From NCBI RefSeq assembly GCF_011604685.1, contig NZ_CP050063.1, forward strand, positions 1,262,501 to 1,326,500: a DNA stretch of 64,000 nt, given 5' to 3'. This DNA is from Spirosoma aureum. Lineage in GTDB: Bacteria > Bacteroidota > Bacteroidia > Cytophagales > Spirosomataceae. Shown here piece by piece: positions 25,100 through 33,164 of the stretch; position 1 is the first letter of the stretch, and each line of letters opens with the position of its first letter. Under the pieces are notes generated by a model. The model saw nothing but the letters and a program-made list of their open reading frames with translations. It was not told the DNA's origin and ran no database searches. The position numbers and the translations under genes are program-made.

Positions 25100-25960
25100 A
25101 TGTTAAATGCCATGAAAACTCAGAAAGTATGGTTTATTACGGGAGCTTCGCGCGGTTTTGGCTTCGATATCGCAAAAACTGCCCTGAATTCGGGAGACAA
25201 AGTAGTAGCCACCGTTCGAAAAAATCCCGAACAACTTGCAGCCACGCTGAATAACAATAGCAACCTTCTGGTTGTCGTGCTGGACGTGACCAAAGAAAGT
25301 CAGGTAAAAGCAGGAGTTCAACATGCTATTGCCCGGTTTGGCAAAATTGATATTCTGGTCAACAATGCCGGCTATGGGCTGTTGGGCGCAACAGAAGAGA
25401 TAACGGATGCAGAAGTCAAAAAGCAGTATGATACCAACGTTTTTGGGCTGCTGAACGTTACCAGAGCCGTTTTGCCCTACATGCGTAATGCCCAAGCAGG
25501 TCATATTATCAATATTTCTTCGCTTTTTGGTTATGGTGCTTTAGCCCCAGGCTTCGGTATCTATGGATCTACCAAATTTGCCGTAGAAGGCATTTCCGAA
25601 GGATTGGCACTTGAAGTCAAGCCGTTAGGTATCCATGTTACGGCTGTAGCGCCGGGACTTTTCAGTACTCAGTTTGCCTCCAGTGATTCCTACAATGCCT
25701 CCGAAATTGTGTTGGATGCTTATCAGGATACCGTAGGGAAAATGAGAGTGACAATCGGGCATCTGGATGGAAATCAGCCGGGCGATCCTGCCAAATTAGC
25801 TCAGGTTATTATCCAGTTAGCAGAAAGCGAAAATCCACCGCTTCACTTGCCTGTAGGAAAGGATGCCGTGGCTTCTTTCAGAAGTAAAACGGAGCGGATG
25901 GAAAAAGAAGTGGCCGAGTGGGAGGAAATTGCCAGCAGCACCGATCACCTAAAAGCATAA
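25100..25960 (+). CDS. Short-chain dehydrogenase/reductase (classical)
   Basis: A 286-residue SDR. The glycine motif is FITGASRGFGFDIA, NNAGYG follows (about residues 88-93), and the active site is complete: Ser in IINISSLFGYG and YGSTKFAVEG for Tyr/Lys. The C-terminal region (GNQPGDPAKLAQVIIQLA) is that of the SDR subgroup often annotated as oxidoreductase YbbO-like or retinol dehydrogenase-like, using NADP(H). A second ATG at 25112 (MKTQKVWF) is the more likely start. It is controlled by the upstream TetR via the 36-base palindrome. The substrate is unknown, and carbonyl compound detoxification is a reasonable guess. Confidence 0.9.
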   Translation: MLNAMKTQKVWFITGASRGFGFDIAKTALNSGDKVVATVRKNPEQLAATLNNNSNLLVVVLDVTKESQVKAGVQHAIARFGKIDILVNNAGYGLLGATEEITDAEVKKQYDTNVFGLLNVTRAVLPYMRNAQAGHIINISSLFGYGALAPGFGIYGSTKFAVEGISEGLALEVKPLGIHVTAVAPGLFSTQFASSDSYNASEIVLDAYQDTVGKMRVTIGHLDGNQPGDPAKLAQVIIQLAESENPPLHLPVGKDAVASFRSKTERMEKEVAEWEEIASSTDHLKA

Positions 25961-25977
25961 AGTGGCTTTTTTTGTTC

Positions 25978-26029
25978 TAATATATACCGATTGGTATATA
26001 TTAGATTAGCCAGATCAAAAGTATCTTTG
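25978..26029 (+). promoter_or_regulatory. Inverted repeat overlapping a TATCTTTG promoter
   Basis: Perfect 11-base arms at 25978-25988 and 25993-26003 (TAATATATACC / GGTATATATTA) surround GATT. The centre TATACCGATTGGTATA resembles a TetR-type operator. An exact -7 box TATCTTTG lies at 26022-26029, so the repeat covers the -33 region. No second TetR gene is adjacent, so the binding protein is unknown. Confidence 0.6.
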
Positions 26030-26040
26030 AAGAAGTGTCA

Positions 26041-26089
26041 ATAAGTCGAACAAAGCAGGTTAATATGGAACCTGCTTTGTCCGACTTAT
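26041..26089 (+). repeat. Long leader hairpin upstream of the AraC gene
   Basis: Arms 26041-26061 and 26069-26089 (ATAAGTCG then ACAAAGCAGGTT, and their complements) pair over 21 positions with one mismatch and a 7-base loop. There is no T-run, so it is not a typical terminator. It starts some 12 bases after the TATCTTTG box and would lie in the 5' leader of the AraC message. A 13-codon frame beginning with ATG at 26065 in the loop ends before the gene. Confidence 0.55.
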
Positions 26090-26129
26090 CCGTAAAGAGC
26101 GTTTAAGTTCACTTTGATTTGTGCAATTT

Positions 26130-27005
26130 ATGCATCAACCAACACGAATGGATACCAGCCAGTTAATAGGTTTACCGATTAGCCCGATACGCATTGTAAA
26201 AATTGAGTCGGATGAATACAAAACGGTGTCCTACAACCGACGCGATTATTACAAAATATCGTTTATAACCAGGGGAACCGGGATCATGTACTTTAGCGGA
26301 ACCAGGGTGGATGTTGATGGTCCGTATCTGCTGTTTTTCAATCCACTGCTTTCGTACTCCTGGCAACCCACGTCAGCTGTCCATTCGGGCTATACGTGTC
26401 TTTTTACCGAAGAGTTTTTTCATAACAAAGAGCAATTAGGTACGCTGGCGCGATCAGCCCTCTTCAGCGCCAATGTAGTACCAGCCTATCCCGTCAATGA
26501 AGAGTTAGGGAACGAACTGACCGCGCTGTTTGAGAAATTAAGCCATGAAGCCGTTTCTGACTATGCCTACAAAGAAGATGTCATGCGGAATTATGTGAGC
26601 CTGATCCTGCACGAAGCACTGAAGCTCCAGGCCAACAGGTCGCCCGTGTACAATCTGGCTGCCGAACGACTGACGGATCAGTTTTTCAAATTAATGCAGG
26701 CGCAATTCCCAATTCATTCTTCCGGGCAACGAATGGACTTGAAATCACCGGCAGATTACGCCAACGCCCTTCATGTGCACGTCAATCACTTGAATCACAG
26801 CATTCAGCAAGTTACCGGCAAGCCCACCATTCAGCACATACAGGGGCGGGTAGCCAATGAAGCCCGAATGCTGTTGCACTATACTGACTGGCCTGTTGCT
26901 GATATTGCTTTTTGTCTGGGCTTTGAATATGCTACGTATTTCAATCGATTTTTTAAGAAACAGACGGGTCATACACCGGCCACTTATCGGAAAATGCCTG
27001 TTTGA
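26130..27005 (+). CDS. AraC-family transcriptional regulator
   Basis: A 291-residue regulator from the ATG at 26130; the longest frame uses GTG three codons earlier, and an ATG at 26148 is also possible. The N-terminal cupin-like sensing domain includes YYKISFITRGTGIMYFSG and GPYLLFFNPLLSYSW. The C-terminal AraC HTH pair shows DYANALHVHVNHLNHSIQQVTGK and ADIAFCLGFEYATYFNRFFKKQTGHTPATYRK. It probably activates the SDR gene that begins 78 bases downstream. Such AraC-SDR pairs are frequent in Bacteroidota. Its own expression may be governed by the palindrome and hairpin upstream. Confidence 0.92.
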   Translation: MHQPTRMDTSQLIGLPISPIRIVKIESDEYKTVSYNRRDYYKISFITRGTGIMYFSGTRVDVDGPYLLFFNPLLSYSWQPTSAVHSGYTCLFTEEFFHNKEQLGTLARSALFSANVVPAYPVNEELGNELTALFEKLSHEAVSDYAYKEDVMRNYVSLILHEALKLQANRSPVYNLAAERLTDQFFKLMQAQFPIHSSGQRMDLKSPADYANALHVHVNHLNHSIQQVTGKPTIQHIQGRVANEARMLLHYTDWPVADIAFCLGFEYATYFNRFFKKQTGHTPATYRKMPV

Positions 27006-27083
27006 ATTGTATAGGTTTTCCATTGGAATGTGTTACCATACTGCTTTTACTTCGCTGGAACTTTGCCCTGAAATAAAAATAGT

Positions 27084-27983
27084 ATGTGGACAAAAGAAAA
27101 CATCAGAAATCAGAGCGGTAAAACGGTCATTGTTACCGGTGCGAATACCGGTATTGGGTATGAAACAGCTCTGGCCTTCTATCAGGCTGGGGCGCATGTA
27201 CTGGTTGCCTGTCGGGATGAGAATAAAGCCCAAAAGGCCATTGCCAGCCTAAACACACATGCTGGGGATGGCACGCTGGAAGTGGGGGTAGTCGATTTGG
27301 CTAGTCTGGCTTCAGTAAAGCCGTTTGCCGACCATTTTTTGCAACATCATTCCCGGCTTGATGTACTCATCAACAACGCCGGGGTTATGGTACCTCCGGC
27401 ATCGGTAACTAACGATGGCTTTGAACTGCAATTCGGGGTGAATTTTTTAGGGCATTTTGCGCTGACGGGCTATCTGTATCCCTTATTAAAACAGACCCTC
27501 AATGCTCGGGTAGTAACGCTTACCAGTCTTGCCTATCGCTATGGAACGATCGATTTTGATAACCTGCGATCAGAAAAAGGATATGATGCCATGCGTGAAT
27601 ACAGCCAGAGTAAACTGGCTGATTTACTGTTTACCATTGAACTTCAGAAAAGGATTACAACGGCTCATGACAGAATACTGTCAGTAGCTGCCCATCCCGG
27701 CGTAACCCAGACCGACCTTTCTCGCAATATGGAGAAGACAGCCATAGAAGCAGCAACCCAGCGACTTGGCGCCCTCATGGAAACGGCGCAGGGAGCCTTG
27801 CCCAGCCTGTATGCTGCCGTATCGTCAGAGGTTGAAGGGGCCAGCCTTTATGGGCCCGATCAGGATGGTGGTTTGAGAGGTTATCCGGCAAAGACCGAAA
27901 TAGATGTAGTTGCGCTGAATGCTACCCTCGCAGCTCATCTTTGGCAAACTGCTGAACGACTAACGGGAGTTATATACCCTTAA
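27084..27983 (+). CDS. SDR oxidoreductase, retinol dehydrogenase/POR-like
   Basis: A 299-residue SDR of the WWOX/retinol-dehydrogenase/protochlorophyllide-reductase-like group. TGANTGIGYETALAF is the cofactor motif (about residues 19-33), with ACRDENKAQKA giving NADP preference, INNAGVMVPP following, and the active site YSQSKLADLLF with the preceding Ser in TLTSLAYRYG. The C-terminal segment with LGALMETAQGALPSLYAA and GASLYGPD is typical. It follows the AraC gene directly and is its likely target. The true substrate is not known. Confidence 0.9.
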   Translation: MWTKENIRNQSGKTVIVTGANTGIGYETALAFYQAGAHVLVACRDENKAQKAIASLNTHAGDGTLEVGVVDLASLASVKPFADHFLQHHSRLDVLINNAGVMVPPASVTNDGFELQFGVNFLGHFALTGYLYPLLKQTLNARVVTLTSLAYRYGTIDFDNLRSEKGYDAMREYSQSKLADLLFTIELQKRITTAHDRILSVAAHPGVTQTDLSRNMEKTAIEAATQRLGALMETAQGALPSLYAAVSSEVEGASLYGPDQDGGLRGYPAKTEIDVVALNATLAAHLWQTAERLTGVIYP

Positions 27984-28050
27984 ATGACAGGTATACGTAA
28001 TTAAGTGGATGTTGCAGGTGGTCAACCAGTTTAGTTGTTCGAGTCAGGTA

Positions 28051-28392
28051 TTAGCCAATACGCTGGCCATTAGTCGTGGGACGTTCGGTTTGCAGGAGCG
28101 TAACGGTGCCATCATCGGCTACGGCTCCCAGCACCAGACACTCGCTCATGAACGTCGCGATTTGTTTCGGAGGAAAGTTAACAACAGCCACGACCTGCTT
28201 ACCAATCAGGTCGTCCATCTGATACAGTTTAGTAACTTGAGCGGATGTACGTCTGGTACCAAAATCACCAAAATCAATGATAAGTTTGTAGGCTGGTTTG
28301 CGAGCCTGCGGAAAAGCTTCTACCGAAATAATGGTACCAGTACGGATTTCAACTTTTTCGAAATCAGACCAGGTTAGTGGTTCGTTACTCAT
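28051..28392 (-). CDS. csaA: CsaA-type tRNA-binding domain protein
   Basis: A 113-residue protein consisting of a single EMAP/OB-fold tRNA-binding domain: FEKVEIRTGTIISVEAFPQARKPAYKLIIDFG, then TSAQVTKLY, LIGKQVVAVVNFPPKQIATFMSECLVLGA. Length and motifs fit CsaA, a dimeric protein proposed to bind tRNA and act as a chaperone in secretion. It is divergent from the PQQ-type dehydrogenase gene. The gap holds a promoter-like TAATTTG preceded by a TTTTTG about 20 bases earlier on this strand. Confidence 0.92.
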   Translation of the reverse strand: MSNEPLTWSDFEKVEIRTGTIISVEAFPQARKPAYKLIIDFGDFGTRRTSAQVTKLYQMDDLIGKQVVAVVNFPPKQIATFMSECLVLGAVADDGTVTLLQTERPTTNGQRIG

Positions 28393-28490
28393 GTCGCAAA
28401 TTAGTCATCCAATGGTTTTTAAGCCAAAAACTTTTGTGAACAACGAGTCGTTACACGCATGATAACACTTCCTACAATCAAATTACTAGC

Positions 28491-29849
28491 ATGAAATCAA
28501 CGTTACTGTTGCTGGCCATGACCGCAACTGTTGCTTTTACCGGTCGACATGACGGGTCTCCTGTCAAACCGGGAAATCCGAAATCGCTCCATAACGCGGT
28601 AACCCTGCCTGCCCCGGACCCCGACAACGGTGGTATTAAACTTGCCAGTGGTTTCCAGGGTCTCGTATTTGCCGATAATCTTGGTAAAGCCCGCCATATC
28701 GCTGTCGATCAGGCTGGTACCGTATTCGTGAAATTAGAGAAACTCAATGATGGGAAAGGGATTGTTGAGCTGAGCGATAATAATGGCGATGGTCGCGCCG
28801 ATCAGACTGTCATGCTCGGCAACAACACGGGCACTGGCATGGCTATTTATAACGGCTATGTTTATGCGTCATCCGATACGTCGGTTTATCGCTATAAACT
28901 GACCAATGGTAAAGTAATGGAAACGTCACCCGCCGAACCGATCGTTTCGGGATTGACTCTCCAGCGTCAACATGCCAGTAAATCATTGGCTATCAGTCCA
29001 GACGGTAAGTTATTTGTGAATTTTGGCGCACCCTCCAACGCGTGTCAGGAGAAAGACCGGCAAAAAGGATCGAAAGGAATGGACCCCTGCCCGATTCTGG
29101 AAGAATACGGCGGAATCTGGCAGTTCGATGCCAACAAGCTCAATCAGCACAAAGCAGATGGCAAACGGTATGCAACCGGTATTCGGAATGCCGTTGCCCT
29201 CGACTGGAACACGGCAACAAACACGCTCTATGCACTCCAACATGGCCGCGACAACCTCAACAACTGGGGTGGTGTGTTTACTGATGAAGTGAGCGCAGAA
29301 CTGCCATCCGAAGAGTTTCTGATGGTTAAGGAAGGGTCTGATTTTGGCTGGCCTTATTGTTACAACGATCATTATAAAAATCAGAAATTTTTAGCGCCCG
29401 AATACGGCGGTGATGGCTCGAAAATAGACCGTTGTGCTGGAAAAGATAAGCCAATTATGGCGTTTCCTGGGCATTGGGCACCCAATGACTTGCTGTTCTA
29501 CACGGGTAGTCAATTTCCGGCACGTTACAAAAACGGTGCATTTGTCTGTTTTCATGGCTCCTGGAACCGGGCTCCACTCAAGCAGGGTGGCTACTTTGTT
29601 GCCTTTATTCCTTTTGGGAAGGATGGTCGCCCGTCGGGTAAATATGAAGTATTTGCCGAGAATTTCGCGGGGGTAGCCGAACTAGGTAAACCTGGCACCG
29701 ATGTTAACGCCGGTAAACTCGACCTGGCTAGTCCAGGTGATGCGAAAGCCCGTCCGGTTGGTCTGGCTCAGGGCCCGGATGGATCGCTTTATATTTCTGA
29801 TTCGGTGAAGGGCAAAGTTTGGCGTGTTATGTACACGGCGAAGAAATAG
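28491..29849 (+). CDS. Exported PQQ-dependent sugar/sorbosone dehydrogenase-like protein
   Basis: A 452-residue protein with a short signal region and a six-bladed beta-propeller. Markers are FADNLGKARHIAVDQAGTVFVK, DNNGDGRADQTVML, IYNGYVYASSDTSVYRYKL, YATGIRNAVALDWN, LQHGRDNL, SDFGWPYCYNDHY and GSWNRAPLKQGGYFVAFIPF, ending with RPVGLAQGPDGSLYISDSVKGKVWRV. This is the L-sorbosone/glucose dehydrogenase (GSDH) family, often PQQ- and calcium-binding, acting in the periplasm. Whether this member binds PQQ cannot be told by eye. It is monocistronic and followed by a strong terminator. Confidence 0.85.
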   Translation: MKSTLLLLAMTATVAFTGRHDGSPVKPGNPKSLHNAVTLPAPDPDNGGIKLASGFQGLVFADNLGKARHIAVDQAGTVFVKLEKLNDGKGIVELSDNNGDGRADQTVMLGNNTGTGMAIYNGYVYASSDTSVYRYKLTNGKVMETSPAEPIVSGLTLQRQHASKSLAISPDGKLFVNFGAPSNACQEKDRQKGSKGMDPCPILEEYGGIWQFDANKLNQHKADGKRYATGIRNAVALDWNTATNTLYALQHGRDNLNNWGGVFTDEVSAELPSEEFLMVKEGSDFGWPYCYNDHYKNQKFLAPEYGGDGSKIDRCAGKDKPIMAFPGHWAPNDLLFYTGSQFPARYKNGAFVCFHGSWNRAPLKQGGYFVAFIPFGKDGRPSGKYEVFAENFAGVAELGKPGTDVNAGKLDLASPGDAKARPVGLAQGPDGSLYISDSVKGKVWRVMYTAKK

Positions 29850-29865
29850 GTAGGCATAGAAAGAC

Positions 29866-29908
29866 AAAAGCGGTTAAGGGTGTACAATGCATACCCTTAA
29901 CCGCTTTT
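29866..29908. terminator. Bidirectional intrinsic terminator
   Basis: Perfect 16-base arms AAAAGCGGTTAAGGGT (29866-29881) and its complement (29893-29908) flank an 11-base loop. Located between the convergent dehydrogenase and TonB receptor genes, with T-rich ends in both directions. Confidence 0.85.
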
Positions 29909-30005
29909 CGTTTGGTGAGAATTACGTGTTTATCGTTTCAATAATCACTTTGCCATTTCTGGATTGTCATAAATTTTGGGCAATGATAGTCGGATGACAG
30001 AAGGT

Positions 30006-32576
30006 TCATTCCGGCAAGTTTAGTACCACGGTTGTGTAATAAAAACCACCCACAGCAGGGCCAGCGGTAAACGTAGTGTACGGTCGGTTTAAGAGATTGG
30101 TAGCACCAATTTTAAAGGAAAGCGATCCGAAAGTTCGGTTGGGTAATGCATAGCTGACCTGGGCATCGAAGGTATTGATAGCCGGAACCGTACCCGTTGC
30201 CAGCGACGACTGCCATAGAAATGAACTCTGGTATTTATAATTGACCGAAAAGCCAACGCCTTGCCAGATGTCGGTATTTGATACGCCTAAATTAGTTATC
30301 CATTTCGGTGTGTTAAAGGCTTCTTCCAGGCCATCGCCCTGATCGGTCCGGTCGAGCCGCGCCAGGGATGCATTACCCGAAAGCACCCAGTTGCGGCCCG
30401 CCGAATACCGGATGCCCAGGCTGGAACCGTAGTTATAGACCGTTGTTTTAGAATTGGTCCAGAGTCGGTATCGATCCTGCTGGTTGCGGTCGGCCAGGTA
30501 ATAGGCGAGTGAGTCCGGATTGGTGCCTCTGGGGATATTGGCTTCAACCTGCGCAATGAAATTCCGGTAGACATTATAGTAAAAGTCGATGTCTACATAC
30601 AGCTTCTTGGTAAAAAATAACCCTTTATACCCCACTTCGATACTGTTGACCTGCTCGGGTTTCAGGTAGGTATACGTATTGGGCTTCAGAAGACCTTTGT
30701 TTTTCTGAATGGCCTGATCAGTCGTTAACTTGTTGGTGTTGACATCGGTGTTGATCGCAGCCTGAAACGCGTCGATAGACGTGCGGAAATAGGAGTTTTC
30801 AAAAATGCCCTGCGACATGATTTTTAGACCGCCCACGCGTTTCACACCACCTGAATTGACGTTGGAAAAGGCCTCAAACAACGACGGGAATCGGTATCCT
30901 GTTTGATAGGACGCCCGAAAATTATGATTTTCGGTTGGCGAAAACACAAGTGATAGTCTGGGATTTACACGTGGATCGAAATAGCGGTTTTTATCCACGC
31001 GCAACGACCCACGAAGGCTCAGCCGATCGCTGAAAAACGACCGTGATGCCTGAATGAAGCCACCCGTTTTGTCGTAAATGAGGTTATGGTCAGTTCGGTC
31101 AGGATTGATGAAGTAGTTGCCGTCTGGGAATACAACGTATTGCCTGTAATCGAATCCAGCCAGCAGGTCGATTCCGGTTTTCTGCCGAAAGCCTGACCAA
31201 AAAACGCGCGTCGGCTCTACCTGCCCTTCTACATGATACATCCACGATTTTACGCGCAGAGCCGCACCAATGTCCCAATTGTTAATGTCACGGAGCTTGG
31301 CTACCTGATTATTGAACGCTTCTGAACCCGGTTGTGGCCGGCCAAAATCGGCAAGTTTTCGAGCGTTCTGTAGCGCCTGCGTAACCGCCTGTCCCGCTGA
31401 GATACTATTGGTAAATTGAGTCGTAAAATCGGCAAACCACTGGTTATCTGACTTAAACGACTTGTCAATATTCTCGGCCATTGAGCGGATGTTGTAGGAA
31501 TCGCCGGTGTTTTCGCGGGTTCGGTAGGCCCGAATTTGAATGGATGGCGATTCGAGCGTCAGGCCATGCTGATCGAGCAAATAATTGTCGAGCCGGAATC
31601 GATTGGTGCGCTGGTAGACATTATCGAGTGTAGCGGCTTTGTACCGGTACGACACTGTCAGCGTGGGCCGGATTCGCCAGAAAACAGCTACATCGCCCCG
31701 AAGATTATTCAGGCTCAGATCGGTCGTTTCATTTTCAAAATAGCCGGTACGCGAAACCACATATTTTTTACCATCAATGGTCAACGTACGGCGGTTGGCC
31801 GATTCGTCTCCGTAATTATTGACCAGATCACTGCCCGGATTATTGGTGCCGGTTAGGCCAAGTGAGGTGTTGGTATTCGGGTTCAGATCCGACGCATCGT
31901 GGGCAATCCAGTCGTAGCCACGCTGATAGGTCAGGTTCACTTTAAAAGCCAGCCGGGAGCCAATCGTCTTGGCATAACGTAAACTAGTTTCGCTAAATAC
32001 TTTTGCGGAACTGAGCGGATCGCTGACATGGTTAACCCCGGTTTTTTGACTAATACTTAGCCCGGTTGACGAAAACGGATCTTTCGTAATGAGTTGTGCC
32101 AATCCATTCAGTGCATTCAGACCGTAAAGCGCCGAAGCCGCTCCCGGCACAATCTCGACCCGCTGAATATCCAGATCCGACGGAGCCAGCGCATTGGCAA
32201 TGGGCCCACCAATGTGTGGGGCCTGGTTATCCATTCCATCGACCAATTGAACAAACCGAACATTGGTTGGGTTTGCGAAACCACGTGTGTTATATACCTT
32301 GAAACCAAGGCTGGGTGTCAGTAACTGAACACCTTTAAGGTTTTCGATGGCGTCAAAATACGAAGGCTGAGCCGAAAGTCGAATTTGTCGCGCATCGAGT
32401 ACTTCAATGCTAACGGGCGATTTTAACACATTTTCGGAAATGCGGGAAGCCGTAACAACGATTTCACTTAGCTGAATTTTGCGCAGCGAATCGGTTGGAT
32501 TGATGGTACTGTCGGGCAGGGTAGCCGCTAATAGGGCAGGACTTATTAAAAAAAACAGCAGGAACAGGTGTTTCAT
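30006..32576 (-). CDS. TonB-dependent outer-membrane receptor
   Basis: An 856-residue receptor with a signal peptide (LFLLFFLISPALLAA), a short linker, a plug domain and a 22-strand barrel. The plug (about residues 35-170) has IVVTASRISENVLKSPVSIEVL, VYNTRGFANPTNVRFVQLVDGMD and RVEIVPGAASALYG. Barrel features include FSPTENHNFRASYQTGYRFPS and an end of GGFYYTTVVLNLPE. It lacks the N-terminal carboxypeptidase-like domain of SusC-type receptors and has no SusD partner, so it looks like a metal or siderophore-type receptor. A ModE-like regulator gene directly upstream and repeated ATAACGAT sites suggest molybdate- or tungstate-related control, which is inference. Confidence 0.9.
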   Translation of the reverse strand: MKHLFLLFFLISPALLAATLPDSTINPTDSLRKIQLSEIVVTASRISENVLKSPVSIEVLDARQIRLSAQPSYFDAIENLKGVQLLTPSLGFKVYNTRGFANPTNVRFVQLVDGMDNQAPHIGGPIANALAPSDLDIQRVEIVPGAASALYGLNALNGLAQLITKDPFSSTGLSISQKTGVNHVSDPLSSAKVFSETSLRYAKTIGSRLAFKVNLTYQRGYDWIAHDASDLNPNTNTSLGLTGTNNPGSDLVNNYGDESANRRTLTIDGKKYVVSRTGYFENETTDLSLNNLRGDVAVFWRIRPTLTVSYRYKAATLDNVYQRTNRFRLDNYLLDQHGLTLESPSIQIRAYRTRENTGDSYNIRSMAENIDKSFKSDNQWFADFTTQFTNSISAGQAVTQALQNARKLADFGRPQPGSEAFNNQVAKLRDINNWDIGAALRVKSWMYHVEGQVEPTRVFWSGFRQKTGIDLLAGFDYRQYVVFPDGNYFINPDRTDHNLIYDKTGGFIQASRSFFSDRLSLRGSLRVDKNRYFDPRVNPRLSLVFSPTENHNFRASYQTGYRFPSLFEAFSNVNSGGVKRVGGLKIMSQGIFENSYFRTSIDAFQAAINTDVNTNKLTTDQAIQKNKGLLKPNTYTYLKPEQVNSIEVGYKGLFFTKKLYVDIDFYYNVYRNFIAQVEANIPRGTNPDSLAYYLADRNQQDRYRLWTNSKTTVYNYGSSLGIRYSAGRNWVLSGNASLARLDRTDQGDGLEEAFNTPKWITNLGVSNTDIWQGVGFSVNYKYQSSFLWQSSLATGTVPAINTFDAQVSYALPNRTFGSLSFKIGATNLLNRPYTTFTAGPAVGGFYYTTVVLNLPE

Positions 32577-32595
32577 GAACGTCGTTCTTTCCTCC

Positions 32596-32634
32596 GAAAG
32601 ATAACGATCGTTCTGTTTATTCGAAAATAACGAT
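32596..32634 (-). promoter_or_regulatory. Promoter and repeated operator of the TonB receptor gene
   Basis: Read leftwards, TATCTTTC (32596-32603) is a near-consensus -7 box with TTTC 19 bases earlier as a weak -33. ATAACGAT occurs twice (32601-32608 and 32627-32634), 26 bases apart, and the first copy is part of the palindrome AACGATCGTT (32603-32612). A ribosome-binding GGAGGA follows. The repeats are candidate sites for the ModE-like regulator encoded upstream. Confidence 0.5.
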
Positions 32635-32668
32635 GCCGTTTTGTTGCGAATAGGCTATCTGGCAGGGA

Positions 32669-33016
32669 TTAAGCCGGAAGATTGGCCAACTCATCGGCCA
32701 GAAATTTCTCGAACCGTTCGTGCAAAGCCCGGTAATGACTGAGGTATTTTTCGCCCTCAGCTGTTATGATGGTTCCGCCCCCTTTTTCGCCCCCGGTCTG
32801 GGTCGTTACGAGTGGTGTATCGGCCTGCGTATTCATCGAATGGACCAGCTCCCAGGCCCGTTTGTAAGACATGTTCATGGCTTTAGCCGCCTGATTGATC
32901 GAGCCAGTACGCTGAATATGGCCGAGCAATTCCAGTCGACCAATACCCATAAACCGTTCGGTGCCGTCGGTAGAGGCTGTTTCAAGCCAGATACGGCCGT
33001 TAATGCGAAGGTTCAT
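32669..33016 (-). CDS. ModE-like winged-helix regulator (DNA-binding domain only)
   Basis: A 115-residue protein from the internal ATG at about 33016 (NLRINGRIWLE); the longer frame adds an atypical Cys-rich head. The domain is the ModE N-terminal winged helix: GIGRLELLGHIQRTGSINQAAKAMNMSYKRAWELVHSMN, followed by TGGEKGGGTIITAEGEKYL. In ModE the molybdate-binding Mop domains follow, but they are absent here, so ligand sensing must be done differently or by a partner. It lies 92 bases upstream of the TonB receptor gene on the same strand and probably regulates it. Confidence 0.85.
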   Translation of the reverse strand: MNLRINGRIWLETASTDGTERFMGIGRLELLGHIQRTGSINQAAKAMNMSYKRAWELVHSMNTQADTPLVTTQTGGEKGGGTIITAEGEKYLSHYRALHERFEKFLADELANLPA

Positions 33017-33164
33017 GTTGAAAGAAATTTGTTTGGGGGCGAATGTACAACAAGGTTGGATTTTTGCAGAATAGGGGCAGGATTCCATAGGCCATTTCTC
33101 AAAGGTCTGGACTATGGAATCCTGCAGAAACTGGAAACGAATCGCCTGAAAAGTAGTCGAATAC

